From Tropicibacter sp. Alg240-R139 (GTDB lineage: Bacteria > Pseudomonadota > Alphaproteobacteria > Rhodobacterales > Rhodobacteraceae): a stretch of DNA of 64,000 bases. Of the stretch, positions 7,288 through 15,397 are shown piece by piece. The notes beneath the pieces were generated by a model that made no database searches, had not been told where the DNA came from, and saw nothing but the letters and a program-made list of their open reading frames with translations. The translations under genes were made by a program, and so were the position numbers. Positions within the stretch are counted from its first letter, which is position 1, and the number at the start of each line of letters is the position of its first letter. The DNA is taken from positions 682,001 to 746,000 of the forward strand of contig NZ_UNRA01000001.1 of NCBI RefSeq assembly GCF_900537075.1, in the 5' to 3' direction.

Positions 7288-10074
7288 ATGCTTGATGCAA
7301 GCCCAACCCAGACTGTCACCTTCAACCTGAACGGCGAAGATGTCACCGTGCCCGAGGGCTGGACCATCTGGGAAGCCGCCAAGGGGCAGGGGTTCACCAT
7401 TCCGCACCTGTGCCACAAACCGCAGCCGGGCTATCGCCCCGACGGCAACTGCCGCGCCTGTATGGTCGAGGTCGAAGGCGAGCGCACGCTTGTCGCCTCG
7501 TGCATCCGCCCCGTGTCTGAGGGGATGGTGGTCAAGAGCGACAGTGATCGTGCCGAGAAATCGCGAGCCCTGGTCATGGAGCTGCTAGTTGCCGACCAGC
7601 CCGAAGAAGCACACGACACATCCAGCCACTTCTGGGACATGGCCAAGCTGAACGATGTCAGCGATAGCCGCTTCCCCGCCAAAGAGCCGGAGAAAATCCC
7701 GTTGCTGGATGACAGCCACGTCGCGATGCGCGTCAATCTGGATGCCTGCATCAACTGCAACCTCTGCGTCCGTGCTTGCCGCGAAGTGCAGGTGAACGAT
7801 GTGATCGGCATGGCCGGTCGTGGTCACACCGCCGAGATCGTGTTTGATCAGAACGATCCCATGGGCGCATCAAGCTGTGTGGCCTGTGGCGAATGCGTTC
7901 AGGCCTGCCCAACCGGCGCACTGATGCCTGCAACTGTACTGGATGACAAACAGCAGGGTGACAGCAAGGATTTTGATAGCGAAACCGAAAGCGTCTGCCC
8001 GTTCTGCGGCGTGGGCTGCAAGGTCTCGCTCAAGGTCAAGGACGGCAAGATCAAATATGTCGAGGGTATCAACGGCCCTGCAAACGAAGGACGTCTGTGC
8101 GTCAAAGGCCGCTTTGGGTTTGACTACATCCACCACCCCCACCGCCTGACCAAGCCGCTGATCCGGCGCGACGATGCACCGGCCAAGGGGCTGAACGTCG
8201 ATCCGGGCGATCTGTCGACCCATTTCCGCGAAGCCTCGTGGGAAGAGGCGATGGACCTGGCCGCGACCAAGCTCAAAGCGCTGCGCGAAGAAGATCCGCG
8301 TTCGGTTGCGGGCTTTGGTTCGGCCAAATGCACCAATGAAGAGGCTTACCTTTTCCAGAAGTTCATCCGTCAGGGCTTCCGCCACAACAACGTCGACCAC
8401 TGCACCCGTCTGTGCCATGCGTCCTCCGTTGCGGCGCTGATCGAAAACGTGGGTTCGGGCGCTGTGACCGCGACCTTCAACGAGATCGAAAATGCGGATG
8501 TGGCGATCATCATTGGGTCGAACCCGATCGAAAACCATCCCGTCGCGGCGACCTATTTCAAGCAGTTCGCCAAACGCGGCGGCAAGCTGATCGTGATGGA
8601 TCCGCGCGGAGTCGGCATGCGCAAGTTTGCGGATGAGATGCTGCAATTCCGCCCCGGCGCGGATGTCTCGATGCTCAACGCGATCATGAACGTGATTGTC
8701 GAAGAAGAGTTGTATGACAGCCAGTACATCCATCGCTGGACCGAAAACTGGGAAGCCGAAAAAGAGCATCTGCGCGCCTTTGCACCCGAGGCGATGGCGC
8801 CGATCTGCGGCATCGAACCAGATCAGCTGCGCCGCGTCGCCCGCATCTTTGCAGGGGCCGAGGCTGGGCTGATCTTCTGGGGTATGGGCATCAGTCAGCA
8901 CATCCACGGCACCGACAATTCGCGTTGCCTGATTTCGCTGGCCCTGATGACCGGCAACGTTGGTAAACCGGGCGCTGGTCTGCACCCGCTGCGCGGTCAG
9001 AACAACGTGCAGGGGGCATCAGACGCAGGTCTGATCCCGATGTTCTTGCCGGATTATCAGTCGGTGATGGACGATAGCATTCGTGCCAAGTTCAACAGTG
9101 TCTGGAATGATGATCGTGATTTTTCAAACGAGAAAGGTCTGACAGTCACCGAGATCATCGACCAGGCCTATGCGGGTAACATCAAGGGTATGTACATCCA
9201 GGGCGAAAACCCGGCGATGTCCGACCCCGACGCGGGCCACGCGCGCGAAGCACTGGCGAAGCTGGAGCTGATGATCGTTCAGGATATTTTCCTGACCGAG
9301 ACGGCGAACTATGCCGACATCATCCTTCCCGCCTCGGCGCTGTATGAAAAGAACGGCACAGTGTCGAACACCAACCGTCAGGTGCAGCGTGTGCGTCCTG
9401 CCGTGACCCCACCGGGTGAGGCGCGAGAGGATTGGGCGATCACCGTCGAGCTCGGCCAGCGTATCGGGTTGAACTGGGATTACACGGATGTGTCGCAGGT
9501 GTTCAACGAGATGAAGCAGACGATGGGTTCGCTCGACAACATTACCTGGGAGCGTCTGGAGACCGAGACGATCACGTATCCCTCGCTTAGCGAGACCGAC
9601 CCGGGTCAGGCGATTGTGTTTGGTGACGGTTTCCCGCGTCCCGAAGGCCGGGCCAAATTCACGCCCGCCAGCGTCATCCCGCCGGATGAAGCGCCGGACG
9701 AAGAATACCCGATGATCGCCACAACGGGGCGTCAGCTGGAGCATTGGCACACCGGGTCAATGACGCGCCGGTCGCTGGTTCTGGATGCGGTGGAGCCCGA
9801 GGCCAACTGTTCGATGAACCCACGCACCCTGAAGCTGATGGGCGTTGAGCCGGGTGAGATGGTGCGCCTGACCACCCGTCGCGGCTCCATCGACATCATG
9901 GTGCGGGCCGACCGGGCGATCGCCGAGGACATGGTGTTCATCCCGTTCGCCTATGTCGAGGCGGCAGCGAACATCCTGACCAACCCGGCCATCGACCCCT
10001 ATGGCAAGATCCCCGAGTTCAAGTTCTCGGCGATCCGTGTCGAAAAGATCGAAGACGCCATCGCGGCGGAATAA
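7288..10074 (+). CDS. fdhA: NAD-dependent formate dehydrogenase, alpha (molybdopterin/tungstopterin) subunit
   Basis: 928-residue cytoplasmic catalytic subunit that oxidises formate to CO2. In order: an N-terminal 2Fe-2S ferredoxin domain (cysteines ~42, 53, 56, 71); a NuoG-like linker; two 4Fe-4S motifs, CINCNLCVRAC (~154) and CVACGECVQACP (~197); the 4Fe-4S motif CPFCGVGC (~237) that begins the bis-MGD domain; then the molybdopterin oxidoreductase and MoCo-dinucleotide-binding domains. The metal ligand is cysteine (~376, in RLCHAS), an ordinary TGC codon, so this is not a selenocysteine enzyme. The start is preceded by GAGGGAG. A strong hairpin terminator follows. Accessory genes (fdhD/fdsC, MoCo genes) are not in the window. 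Confidence 0.94.
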   Translation: MLDASPTQTVTFNLNGEDVTVPEGWTIWEAAKGQGFTIPHLCHKPQPGYRPDGNCRACMVEVEGERTLVASCIRPVSEGMVVKSDSDRAEKSRALVMELLVADQPEEAHDTSSHFWDMAKLNDVSDSRFPAKEPEKIPLLDDSHVAMRVNLDACINCNLCVRACREVQVNDVIGMAGRGHTAEIVFDQNDPMGASSCVACGECVQACPTGALMPATVLDDKQQGDSKDFDSETESVCPFCGVGCKVSLKVKDGKIKYVEGINGPANEGRLCVKGRFGFDYIHHPHRLTKPLIRRDDAPAKGLNVDPGDLSTHFREASWEEAMDLAATKLKALREEDPRSVAGFGSAKCTNEEAYLFQKFIRQGFRHNNVDHCTRLCHASSVAALIENVGSGAVTATFNEIENADVAIIIGSNPIENHPVAATYFKQFAKRGGKLIVMDPRGVGMRKFADEMLQFRPGADVSMLNAIMNVIVEEELYDSQYIHRWTENWEAEKEHLRAFAPEAMAPICGIEPDQLRRVARIFAGAEAGLIFWGMGISQHIHGTDNSRCLISLALMTGNVGKPGAGLHPLRGQNNVQGASDAGLIPMFLPDYQSVMDDSIRAKFNSVWNDDRDFSNEKGLTVTEIIDQAYAGNIKGMYIQGENPAMSDPDAGHAREALAKLELMIVQDIFLTETANYADIILPASALYEKNGTVSNTNRQVQRVRPAVTPPGEAREDWAITVELGQRIGLNWDYTDVSQVFNEMKQTMGSLDNITWERLETETITYPSLSETDPGQAIVFGDGFPRPEGRAKFTPASVIPPDEAPDEEYPMIATTGRQLEHWHTGSMTRRSLVLDAVEPEANCSMNPRTLKLMGVEPGEMVRLTTRRGSIDIMVRADRAIAEDMVFIPFAYVEAAANILTNPAIDPYGKIPEFKFSAIRVEKIEDAIAAE

Positions 10075-10080
10075 GTGACG

Positions 10081-10110
10081 GTGCAGGCGGTCCAACAGGG
10101 CCGCCTGCAC
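10081..10110 (+). terminator. terminator of the formate dehydrogenase operon
   Basis: A perfect 10-bp stem joins GTGCAGGCGG (10081-10090) to CCGCCTGCAC (10101-10110) across a 10-base loop, seven bases after the fdhA stop codon. There is no long T-run. Confidence 0.7.
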
Positions 10111-10194
10111 CCCTAGACATATGCGGTTTCGTTGATTTGACAGCCTGATCGTGTCTATAGTCCTCTGGTATCGTTAGGAAACTGGAGGCTTCTC

Positions 10195-10533
10195 ATGAAC
10201 AGTTCCATTTCTGATGAGGCCCTGGCTCGGCTGCCCTTTTGGGTGACGCCACCAGGTGAGACAGACGGTTTCCTGATCGTCGTCGGTTGTGTGCTTGTGG
10301 CAGTCCTGCTGGGCTTTGGCGCGCTTTACTTCACGATACAGGCGATCCCGGACCGGATGGCGACCGGCACACACAAGGTGCAGATGCAGTTGGTTGGCGT
10401 GCTCGGGTTGATCTCGCTCTTCACGCTGAACAATGCTTTCTGGATCGCAGCCATTCTGATCGCGGCGGTGCCTTTGCACGAGATATTCCCGTCCCACCTC
10501 TCTGGAACAACGGCGGGGAACGACGATGCTTGA
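10195..10533 (+). CDS. small inner-membrane protein paired with a membrane-fusion protein
   Basis: 112 residues with three hydrophobic stretches, roughly at 24-46, 63-78 and 81-96, so an inner-membrane protein. I do not recognise a family. It overlaps the following HlyD-like gene by 8 bp, so the two are translationally coupled. Small two- to three-helix membrane proteins often accompany YibH/EmrA-like membrane-fusion proteins, and this is probably one. Its role is unknown; assembly or transport support for the partner is an inference. Confidence 0.7.
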   Translation: MNSSISDEALARLPFWVTPPGETDGFLIVVGCVLVAVLLGFGALYFTIQAIPDRMATGTHKVQMQLVGVLGLISLFTLNNAFWIAAILIAAVPLHEIFPSHLSGTTAGNDDA

Positions 10534-11752
10534 GCTTGTCTTCTCGGCCTTGATCACGATTGTGCCCGACTACCTCTATCGCCACTACAAACAGGGCAAG
10601 CGATGGGGACGTGAGATCACGTTGTTTAACGTTTGGTATGAACTGCGATGGGGTTTGACAGCTTGCGCTCTTCTGGCTGTAACTCTGATCACGGTGATAT
10701 TCTATTTTCACCCGTCAACCCGCAATGTCTCGGCCGCATTCCGTACGGTGACCGTTCTGTCCGACCGCGCAGGCCGCGTGGCCGAAGTGTATGTGCAAAA
10801 CAACGATGAATTGAAAGCAGGTGACCCGATCTTTCGCCTTGATACCACGCGGCAAGAGGCGGCAGTCGAAACTGCGCGACGCCGGATTGCCGAGATTGAC
10901 GCGGCCCTTGATGTGATGGCGACCGATATCGCCGCGACCGAGGCTCGTTTGGCTGTTGCAAATGCCGATTTGAACCAAGCTAGCGATGATCTAAACCGCA
11001 GACAATCCCTGGCCGAGCGGAACAATGCAACGGTCAGCGAGCAAGAGTTGGAGCGCTTGCAAATTGCTGTGTCACGCGCCGAAAGCCAAAAGGCAGCCGC
11101 ATTGGCTGCCTTGGATGGCGCAAAGCTCCGCCAGACCATCCTGTTACCGGCGCAACGCGAAAGTGCGCGGGCCGTGCTGCAAGAGGCCGAGAACGAGATC
11201 GCCAAATCAACGGTCTTTGCCGAGGTGGACGGAACGGTAAAGCAATTCCTGCTCAAACCGGGCGACATCGTGAACCCGATCCTGCGCCCGGCTGGCATCC
11301 TGGTTCCCAATGTCACGGGGCAAGGACGGTTTGTGGCGGCCTTTGGTCAGATTTCAGCGAGCGTGGTGAAACCGGGAATGCTGGTGGAAATGACCTGTGC
11401 CTCAAAACCTCTGACCATTATTCCGATGGTTGTTGATGGCGTGCAAAATGCCATTGCTGCTGGGCAATTCCGACCCGGGGACGCGTTGCTGGATCAACAG
11501 GACAGGGCAAGACCCGGCACGGTTACGGTTTTTCTGGCGCCGATCTTTCCCCAACACCTTGAAGACATCCCGCTAGGCAGCGCCTGCGTTGGCGTCGCCT
11601 ATACCAGCCGCGCAAAAGAGATCGAAGTCGGAGAAATCACGGGTTTCCCGGCCTTCGTCGCCCGGATTGTTGATGGTATGGGTATCGCCAACGCAATTGT
11701 ACTGCGTGCTCAGGCGATCCTGCTGCCAGTGAAAGCCTTGGTGTTTTCTTGA
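10526..11752 (+). CDS. HlyD/EmrA-like periplasmic adaptor (membrane-fusion) protein
   Basis: 408 residues. A cytoplasmic N-terminus of ~45 residues precedes one transmembrane helix (~50-65). Then come the first biotinyl-lipoyl half (RAGRVAEVYVQNNDELKAGDPIF), a long alanine- and glutamate-rich coiled-coil hairpin (~110-225) and the second lipoyl half (STVFAEVDGTVKQFLLKPGD). The unusually long cytoplasmic N-terminus and lack of a neighbouring ABC or MFS exporter place it with the YibH/AaeA-like group. Start codon overlap with the preceding membrane gene indicates an obligate pair. The substrate is unknown. Confidence 0.82.
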   Translation: MLELVFSALITIVPDYLYRHYKQGKRWGREITLFNVWYELRWGLTACALLAVTLITVIFYFHPSTRNVSAAFRTVTVLSDRAGRVAEVYVQNNDELKAGDPIFRLDTTRQEAAVETARRRIAEIDAALDVMATDIAATEARLAVANADLNQASDDLNRRQSLAERNNATVSEQELERLQIAVSRAESQKAAALAALDGAKLRQTILLPAQRESARAVLQEAENEIAKSTVFAEVDGTVKQFLLKPGDIVNPILRPAGILVPNVTGQGRFVAAFGQISASVVKPGMLVEMTCASKPLTIIPMVVDGVQNAIAAGQFRPGDALLDQQDRARPGTVTVFLAPIFPQHLEDIPLGSACVGVAYTSRAKEIEVGEITGFPAFVARIVDGMGIANAIVLRAQAILLPVKALVFS

Positions 11753-11797
11753 CGCTGACTGCGATGATCTGGTTGACTGATTGCCAAGTGAAGTGGC

Positions 11798-12229
11798 CTA
11801 GCGATAGCGTAGCTCGTCAATAATTCGCCGCATGACACCCATGAATATTTCGCGTTCTTGTAGGGTGATGTCCTGCAACGCCCTTGAATTAACGTCAAAT
11901 GCAACATCGAAAGCTTGATCTTTGATTGCGGTTGCCTTGTCCGTTAGCCAGATCAGTTGAACGCGGGCGTCCGCTTGACTTTTGGTGCGCTTGATCAGCC
12001 CGTCCCGTTCCATCCGATTAAGCGTGTTTGCAAGGGTTGCCTGCTCGACATCTATGTTTTCCAGCAGTTTCTTTTGCGAAACGCCATCCTTCTGCCAGAG
12101 CTCCAGCAGGATCGGGAATTGTCCCACAACAATCCCAAGTGGAGCGATCCCGAGCTGTAGTTCCCGGGCAAACAGGCGGGCCATGTGATTGATCAGATAA
12201 CCTGCCGAGTCTTCTTTTATGAAATCCAT
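11798..12229 (-). CDS. MarR-family transcriptional regulator
   Basis: 143 residues from the ATG at 12229; a GTG at 12244 would add five residues but abuts the operator. The winged-helix core is clear: GVSQKKLLENIDVEQATLAN for the recognition segment, and MERDGLIKRTKSQADARV for the wing with the DxR motif. It is divergent from a two-gene operon, and two palindromes occupy the space between. It is therefore most likely an autoregulated repressor of the monooxygenase-like gene at 12305 and the membrane gene at 12695, responding to a small aromatic or reactive compound. Confidence 0.88.
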   Translation of the reverse strand: MDFIKEDSAGYLINHMARLFARELQLGIAPLGIVVGQFPILLELWQKDGVSQKKLLENIDVEQATLANTLNRMERDGLIKRTKSQADARVQLIWLTDKATAIKDQAFDVAFDVNSRALQDITLQEREIFMGVMRRIIDELRYR

Positions 12230-12244
12230 GTTGAAAATTATCAC

Positions 12245-12264
12245 TTGAATAGCAAGCTATTCAA
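12245..12264. promoter_or_regulatory. MarR operator, site 1
   Basis: Interrupted palindrome TTGAATAGC-AA-GCTATTCAA with perfect 9-base arms, between marR and the divergent operon. Length and position are typical of MarR dimer sites. Confidence 0.7.
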
Positions 12265-12266
12265 TA

Positions 12267-12286
12267 TTAAATAGCTTGCTATGTAA
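12267..12286. promoter_or_regulatory. MarR operator, site 2
   Basis: Imperfect palindrome TTAAATAGC-TT-GCTATGTAA, two bases from site 1 with the same ATAGC/GCTAT half sites. The pair gives one site per divergent promoter or cooperative binding. Confidence 0.6.
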
Positions 12287-12304
12287 ATTTGAAAGGAATA
12301 TGCC

Positions 12305-12673
12305 ATGCCCCGTTTTGAAGAGTTGAATACAGTTGTGACCCTCACAAAGCAGATGGACACTGATGAAGGTCCGATTGTCTTGATCAATCTGTTTACCGTC
12401 GACGCATTAGATGAAGACGCTTTGCTCAAGGCATGGGCGCACGATGCGGATTTCATGAAGGCTCAACCAGGATACATCTCAACCCAGTTGCATCGCGGGA
12501 TTGCAGGCAGTTCGACGTTTATGAACTACGCCGTGTGGCAGGACGTTAAGAGCTTCCGGGACACCTTTTGTCATCCCGAATTCCAACGGCGCATTGCCGA
12601 CTACCCGTCAAGTGCTGTGGCGCGACCGCATCTGATGCGCAAGCTTGCCGTTGAAAATCAATGCGTTGCCTAA
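12305..12673 (+). CDS. small ABM/dimeric ferredoxin-like-fold protein under MarR control
   Basis: 122 residues resembling the antibiotic-biosynthesis-monooxygenase (ABM) dimeric alpha-beta barrel family: an early strand (VLINLFTVD), a helix with WAHDADFMKAQPGYIS, and a strand with MNYAVWQDVKSFRDTF. Members are cofactor-free monooxygenases, haem oxygenases or simple binding proteins; no catalytic assignment is possible here. AAAGGA precedes the ATG. It is the first gene of the operon divergent from marR and 21 bp ahead of a membrane gene, so a stress- or xenobiotic-induced role is inferred. Confidence 0.7.
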   Translation: MPRFEELNTVVTLTKQMDTDEGPIVLINLFTVDALDEDALLKAWAHDADFMKAQPGYISTQLHRGIAGSSTFMNYAVWQDVKSFRDTFCHPEFQRRIADYPSSAVARPHLMRKLAVENQCVA

Positions 12674-12694
12674 AGTTCAGCTGGGAGTAGTCGC

Positions 12695-13144
12695 ATGTTG
12701 AAAGCAATCCACCCAATCGCGGGCGTCATAGCGTTCCTGACAATCCTGACATTCTGGACCTCTACCGTGTACAGCGAGGTGTTCGGTGCACCAGAGACAA
12801 TTGTCGCCGTCAAATCGATGGTTCTGCGGGGTCTCATTGTTCTTATTCCAGCGATGGTCGTAGTAGGGGTCAGCGGTATGGCAATGGGGCGCCGCCGAAA
12901 GGATGCCCCGGCACTGGCCAAGAAAAGACGAATGCCGATCATTGCAGCCAATGGGTTGCTGGTTCTGGTTCCAGCGGCTGTGTATCTCAGCAACAAGGCC
13001 AGTGCAGGTGCTTTTGATACAGGGTTCTACACCGTGCAAATCATCGAGCTGATCGCAGGTGCGACCAATCTGCTCCTGATGGGGTTGAGCATCCGAGACG
13101 GTCGCTCCATGACTGCCCGCAAGCTGTTGATGGCAAAGTCCTAA
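12695..13144 (+). CDS. four-helix inner-membrane protein of unknown function
   Basis: 149 residues with about four hydrophobic segments (around 8-26, 44-63, 86-103, 113-131) separated by short basic loops. I do not recognise a family. GGGAG lies eight bases before the ATG. It follows the ABM-like gene closely and is probably the second gene of the MarR-controlled operon. The next gene (13158-13910) is convergent. Confidence 0.65.
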   Translation: MLKAIHPIAGVIAFLTILTFWTSTVYSEVFGAPETIVAVKSMVLRGLIVLIPAMVVVGVSGMAMGRRRKDAPALAKKRRMPIIAANGLLVLVPAAVYLSNKASAGAFDTGFYTVQIIELIAGATNLLLMGLSIRDGRSMTARKLLMAKS

Positions 13145-13157
13145 AACTGAGCCGTTT

Positions 13158-13910
13158 CTATGATGCCCAACTTTGGATTTGCGCCGCTTTCTCTTTGAGC
13201 CACAGAACATCAAATCCCGCAAGGACCCGGTAGCCGCGTGTCTTTAGCCCTTTTGCCTGCTCTTCGTTCAGGGCGGCATTGCCAAGCGGGATGCCTGCGG
13301 TGTTGGCGGCAGTTTCGACACGAGCCAGGGCCGCGACGACCTCGGGGTGATCGAACTGGCCCATGCGACCCAGATCGGTGGACAGATCAAAGAGGGCGGG
13401 GACCAGCAGGTCGATGCCCGGCACAGCGCATATCGCTTCGATGTTTTCGACTGCGTCGCGGGTTTCGACCAGCAGACAGCAAACCAGTTGGTCCTCTATC
13501 TTTGACGGATATTCAGGCAGGGCAGTTTGCCAGCGGGAGTGGGCGATAAAAGGACCAAAACCACGGTTACCATTGGGCGGATAGCGCATGGCGGCGACGG
13601 CGTGTTCGGCGTCCTGTGCCGTGCGGACCAAGGGAAAGACCAATCCTTCTGCCCCCAAATCCAGTGCGCGTTTGGCTAAGGCCGTGTCGATCCGCGGCAG
13701 GCGGACCAGTGGCGCACACTCCGTGCCTTGGGTTGCCGCGATCATTGCGTGCGCTGTGCCGTGGTCGACGGCCCCATGCTCCATGTCGATGATCACCCCA
13801 TCCGATCCGGCAGCCGCCATCGCCTGTGTGACCACCGCAGATGGGATCGTGGCGATATTCATCGTCATGCAATCTGTCGTGTTTTTCAGCCTGTCCTTGA
13901 AACGCGCCAT
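13158..13910 (-). CDS. HpcH/HpaI aldolase-family protein
   Basis: 250 residues, the usual length for class II 2-oxo-acid aldolases of the HpcH/HpaI/citE-like TIM-barrel superfamily. Visible marks are IIDMEHGAVD (the metal/substrate glutamate strand), LVRLPRIDTALAKRALDLGAEG, and LVETRDAVENI for the second metal-binding glutamate. It would cleave a 4-hydroxy-2-oxo acid to pyruvate plus an aldehyde with a divalent metal. Its partner genes are not obvious. It is convergent with the membrane gene at 12695 and divergent from the cyclase-family gene at 14008. Confidence 0.85.
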   Translation of the reverse strand: MARFKDRLKNTTDCMTMNIATIPSAVVTQAMAAAGSDGVIIDMEHGAVDHGTAHAMIAATQGTECAPLVRLPRIDTALAKRALDLGAEGLVFPLVRTAQDAEHAVAAMRYPPNGNRGFGPFIAHSRWQTALPEYPSKIEDQLVCCLLVETRDAVENIEAICAVPGIDLLVPALFDLSTDLGRMGQFDHPEVVAALARVETAANTAGIPLGNAALNEEQAKGLKTRGYRVLAGFDVLWLKEKAAQIQSWAS

Positions 13911-14007
13911 TCAAATTGCTCCAATCAATTTCGGGCACCCTAACACGGATAAGGACAAACGGGGCGATCATGTTACGGTGCCACTAACCTTGTTCAGGAG
14001 CGCCCGT

Positions 14008-14784
14008 ATGCCACGTCGATTTGTCGATCTGTCCGTCCCGCTGGAAATGGGCATCGTCTCGGACCCGCCCATCATGCAGCCCGAGATCGAGTATCTGAAC
14101 CACCAACAGACTGCAGGGCAAGTCATGTCATTCTTCCCCGGCTTGACACGCGGCGATCTGCCAGGCGGCGAGGGCTGGGCCATTGAGCGATTACAGATTG
14201 CAACACATAACGGCACCCATCTGGACGCGCCCTATCACCACCATTCGACCATGAACAAAGGTGAGCGGGCGATCACAATTGATGAGGTGCCGCTGGAATG
14301 GTGCATGAACCCCGGCGTGAAACTGGACTTTCGCCATTTCGACGACGGCTATTTGGTGACGGCAGAGGATGTTGAGGCGGAGTTGATACGGATCGGGCAT
14401 GAGTTGCGTCCGCTGGACATCGTCGTGGTCAACACATCTGCGGGCGGACATTACGGCCAGCCCGATTATCTGGTGAAAGGTTGCGGTATGGGGCGTGAGG
14501 CGACGCTTTATCTGACTGAACGGGGCGTACGGGTGACGGGTACCGACGCCTGGAGCTGGGACGCGCCGTTTCCGCTGACGGCGCAAGCCTACTCCAAATC
14601 AGGCGATGCCTCGATCATCTGGGAAGGGCATCGGGCGTCGATGGACATCGGCTATTGTCATATGGAAAAACTGTCGAACCTGGAGAACTTGCCGCCCAAT
14701 GGTTTCGAAATCTCGTGCTTTCCGTTCAAGATCAAAGGGGCTTCGGCCGGTTTCATTCGGGCCGTGGCGATTTTCACAGAGTAA
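14008..14784 (+). CDS. cyclase-family (kynurenine formamidase-like) metal-dependent hydrolase
   Basis: 258 residues. The frame is open much further upstream, but TTCAGGAG seven bases before the ATG at 14008 and the family's usual N-terminus (FVDLSVPLE) fix the start. The metal motif HNGTHLDAPYHH matches the HxGTHxDxPxH signature of the PF04199 cyclase/formamidase fold, and GTDAWSWD is also typical. Members hydrolyse N-formylkynurenine, isatin or cyclic carbamates; the substrate here is unknown. Its stop lies 2 bp from the stop of the convergent DUF1489 gene. Confidence 0.85.
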   Translation: MPRRFVDLSVPLEMGIVSDPPIMQPEIEYLNHQQTAGQVMSFFPGLTRGDLPGGEGWAIERLQIATHNGTHLDAPYHHHSTMNKGERAITIDEVPLEWCMNPGVKLDFRHFDDGYLVTAEDVEAELIRIGHELRPLDIVVVNTSAGGHYGQPDYLVKGCGMGREATLYLTERGVRVTGTDAWSWDAPFPLTAQAYSKSGDASIIWEGHRASMDIGYCHMEKLSNLENLPPNGFEISCFPFKIKGASAGFIRAVAIFTE

Positions 14785-14786
14785 GT

Positions 14787-15218
14787 CTAAATCACGCCGA
14801 TCTCGGCCAAAGCCCGGTTCAACTCGTCCGGAATTGGATCATCCTGAGTGCGCCCCTTGGGCAGATCGGGTGGTGTGTCTTCAGGTTTTAGGTAACGCCA
14901 GCCCTGAAAGGGGCGTTTAAGCGTGGTCTGCGTGCGGTGCAGTTCCGGGTCCAGTACGATGGCACAGCGGCGAATACCGTCTGATCCAATGACCTCGTCC
15001 ATACGCAAGATTCTCTGACGGCATTGGATGACACCTTTGATGACCCAATAGATCGAACCGCCATTCAGGATTTCGACCTCGCGCTTGGGCCACATGCGTG
15101 TTACATGGCGGGGCAGCCCGTCGTCAGTCTGGGCAGCGCGGCTTTGATGCCAAACCTCGAGTGTTTCGGGCGACTCTGTCCCGACCGAGAGTTTGATGAG
15201 GTTTACGAATTTATCCAC
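14787..15218 (-). CDS. DUF1489-family protein
   Basis: 143 residues from a GTG start. The N-terminus (NLIKLSVGTESPETLEVW) and the central TRMWPKREVEILNGGSIYWVIKG followed by CRQRILRMDE are characteristic of DUF1489, a family of small soluble proteins conserved across alphaproteobacteria with no known function. It is convergent with the cyclase gene and divergent from nrdJ. Confidence 0.8.
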   Translation of the reverse strand: MDKFVNLIKLSVGTESPETLEVWHQSRAAQTDDGLPRHVTRMWPKREVEILNGGSIYWVIKGVIQCRQRILRMDEVIGSDGIRRCAIVLDPELHRTQTTLKRPFQGWRYLKPEDTPPDLPKGRTQDDPIPDELNRALAEIGVI

Positions 15219-15397
15219 AGAACATCCCCAGAGTCGTCCTCAGACCACGGATGGATGAGTCTAGCGTCAAACTTGGTGAAGACAAGGTGTTGTGGTATGT
15301 TGGTGAAAAAACAATCCTCGCTACTAATTGTTGTGTTGTGATCTGTGCAAAAATTATTGTACCTCTCTTGCCGCTGCTGCCACCAAGGAATCAAAAA

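Noticed and set aside
8413-8415. Possible selenocysteine in formate dehydrogenase
   Set aside because: The metal-ligand codon is TGC (cysteine), not TGA.
13588-14007. Long in-frame extension upstream of the cyclase gene
   Set aside because: It runs antisense through the HpcH/HpaI aldolase gene, and a good ribosome site sits before the ATG at 14008.
15219-15397. Possible cobalamin riboswitch or NrdR box before nrdJ
   Set aside because: No B12-box sequence, and no clean NrdR palindrome could be found.
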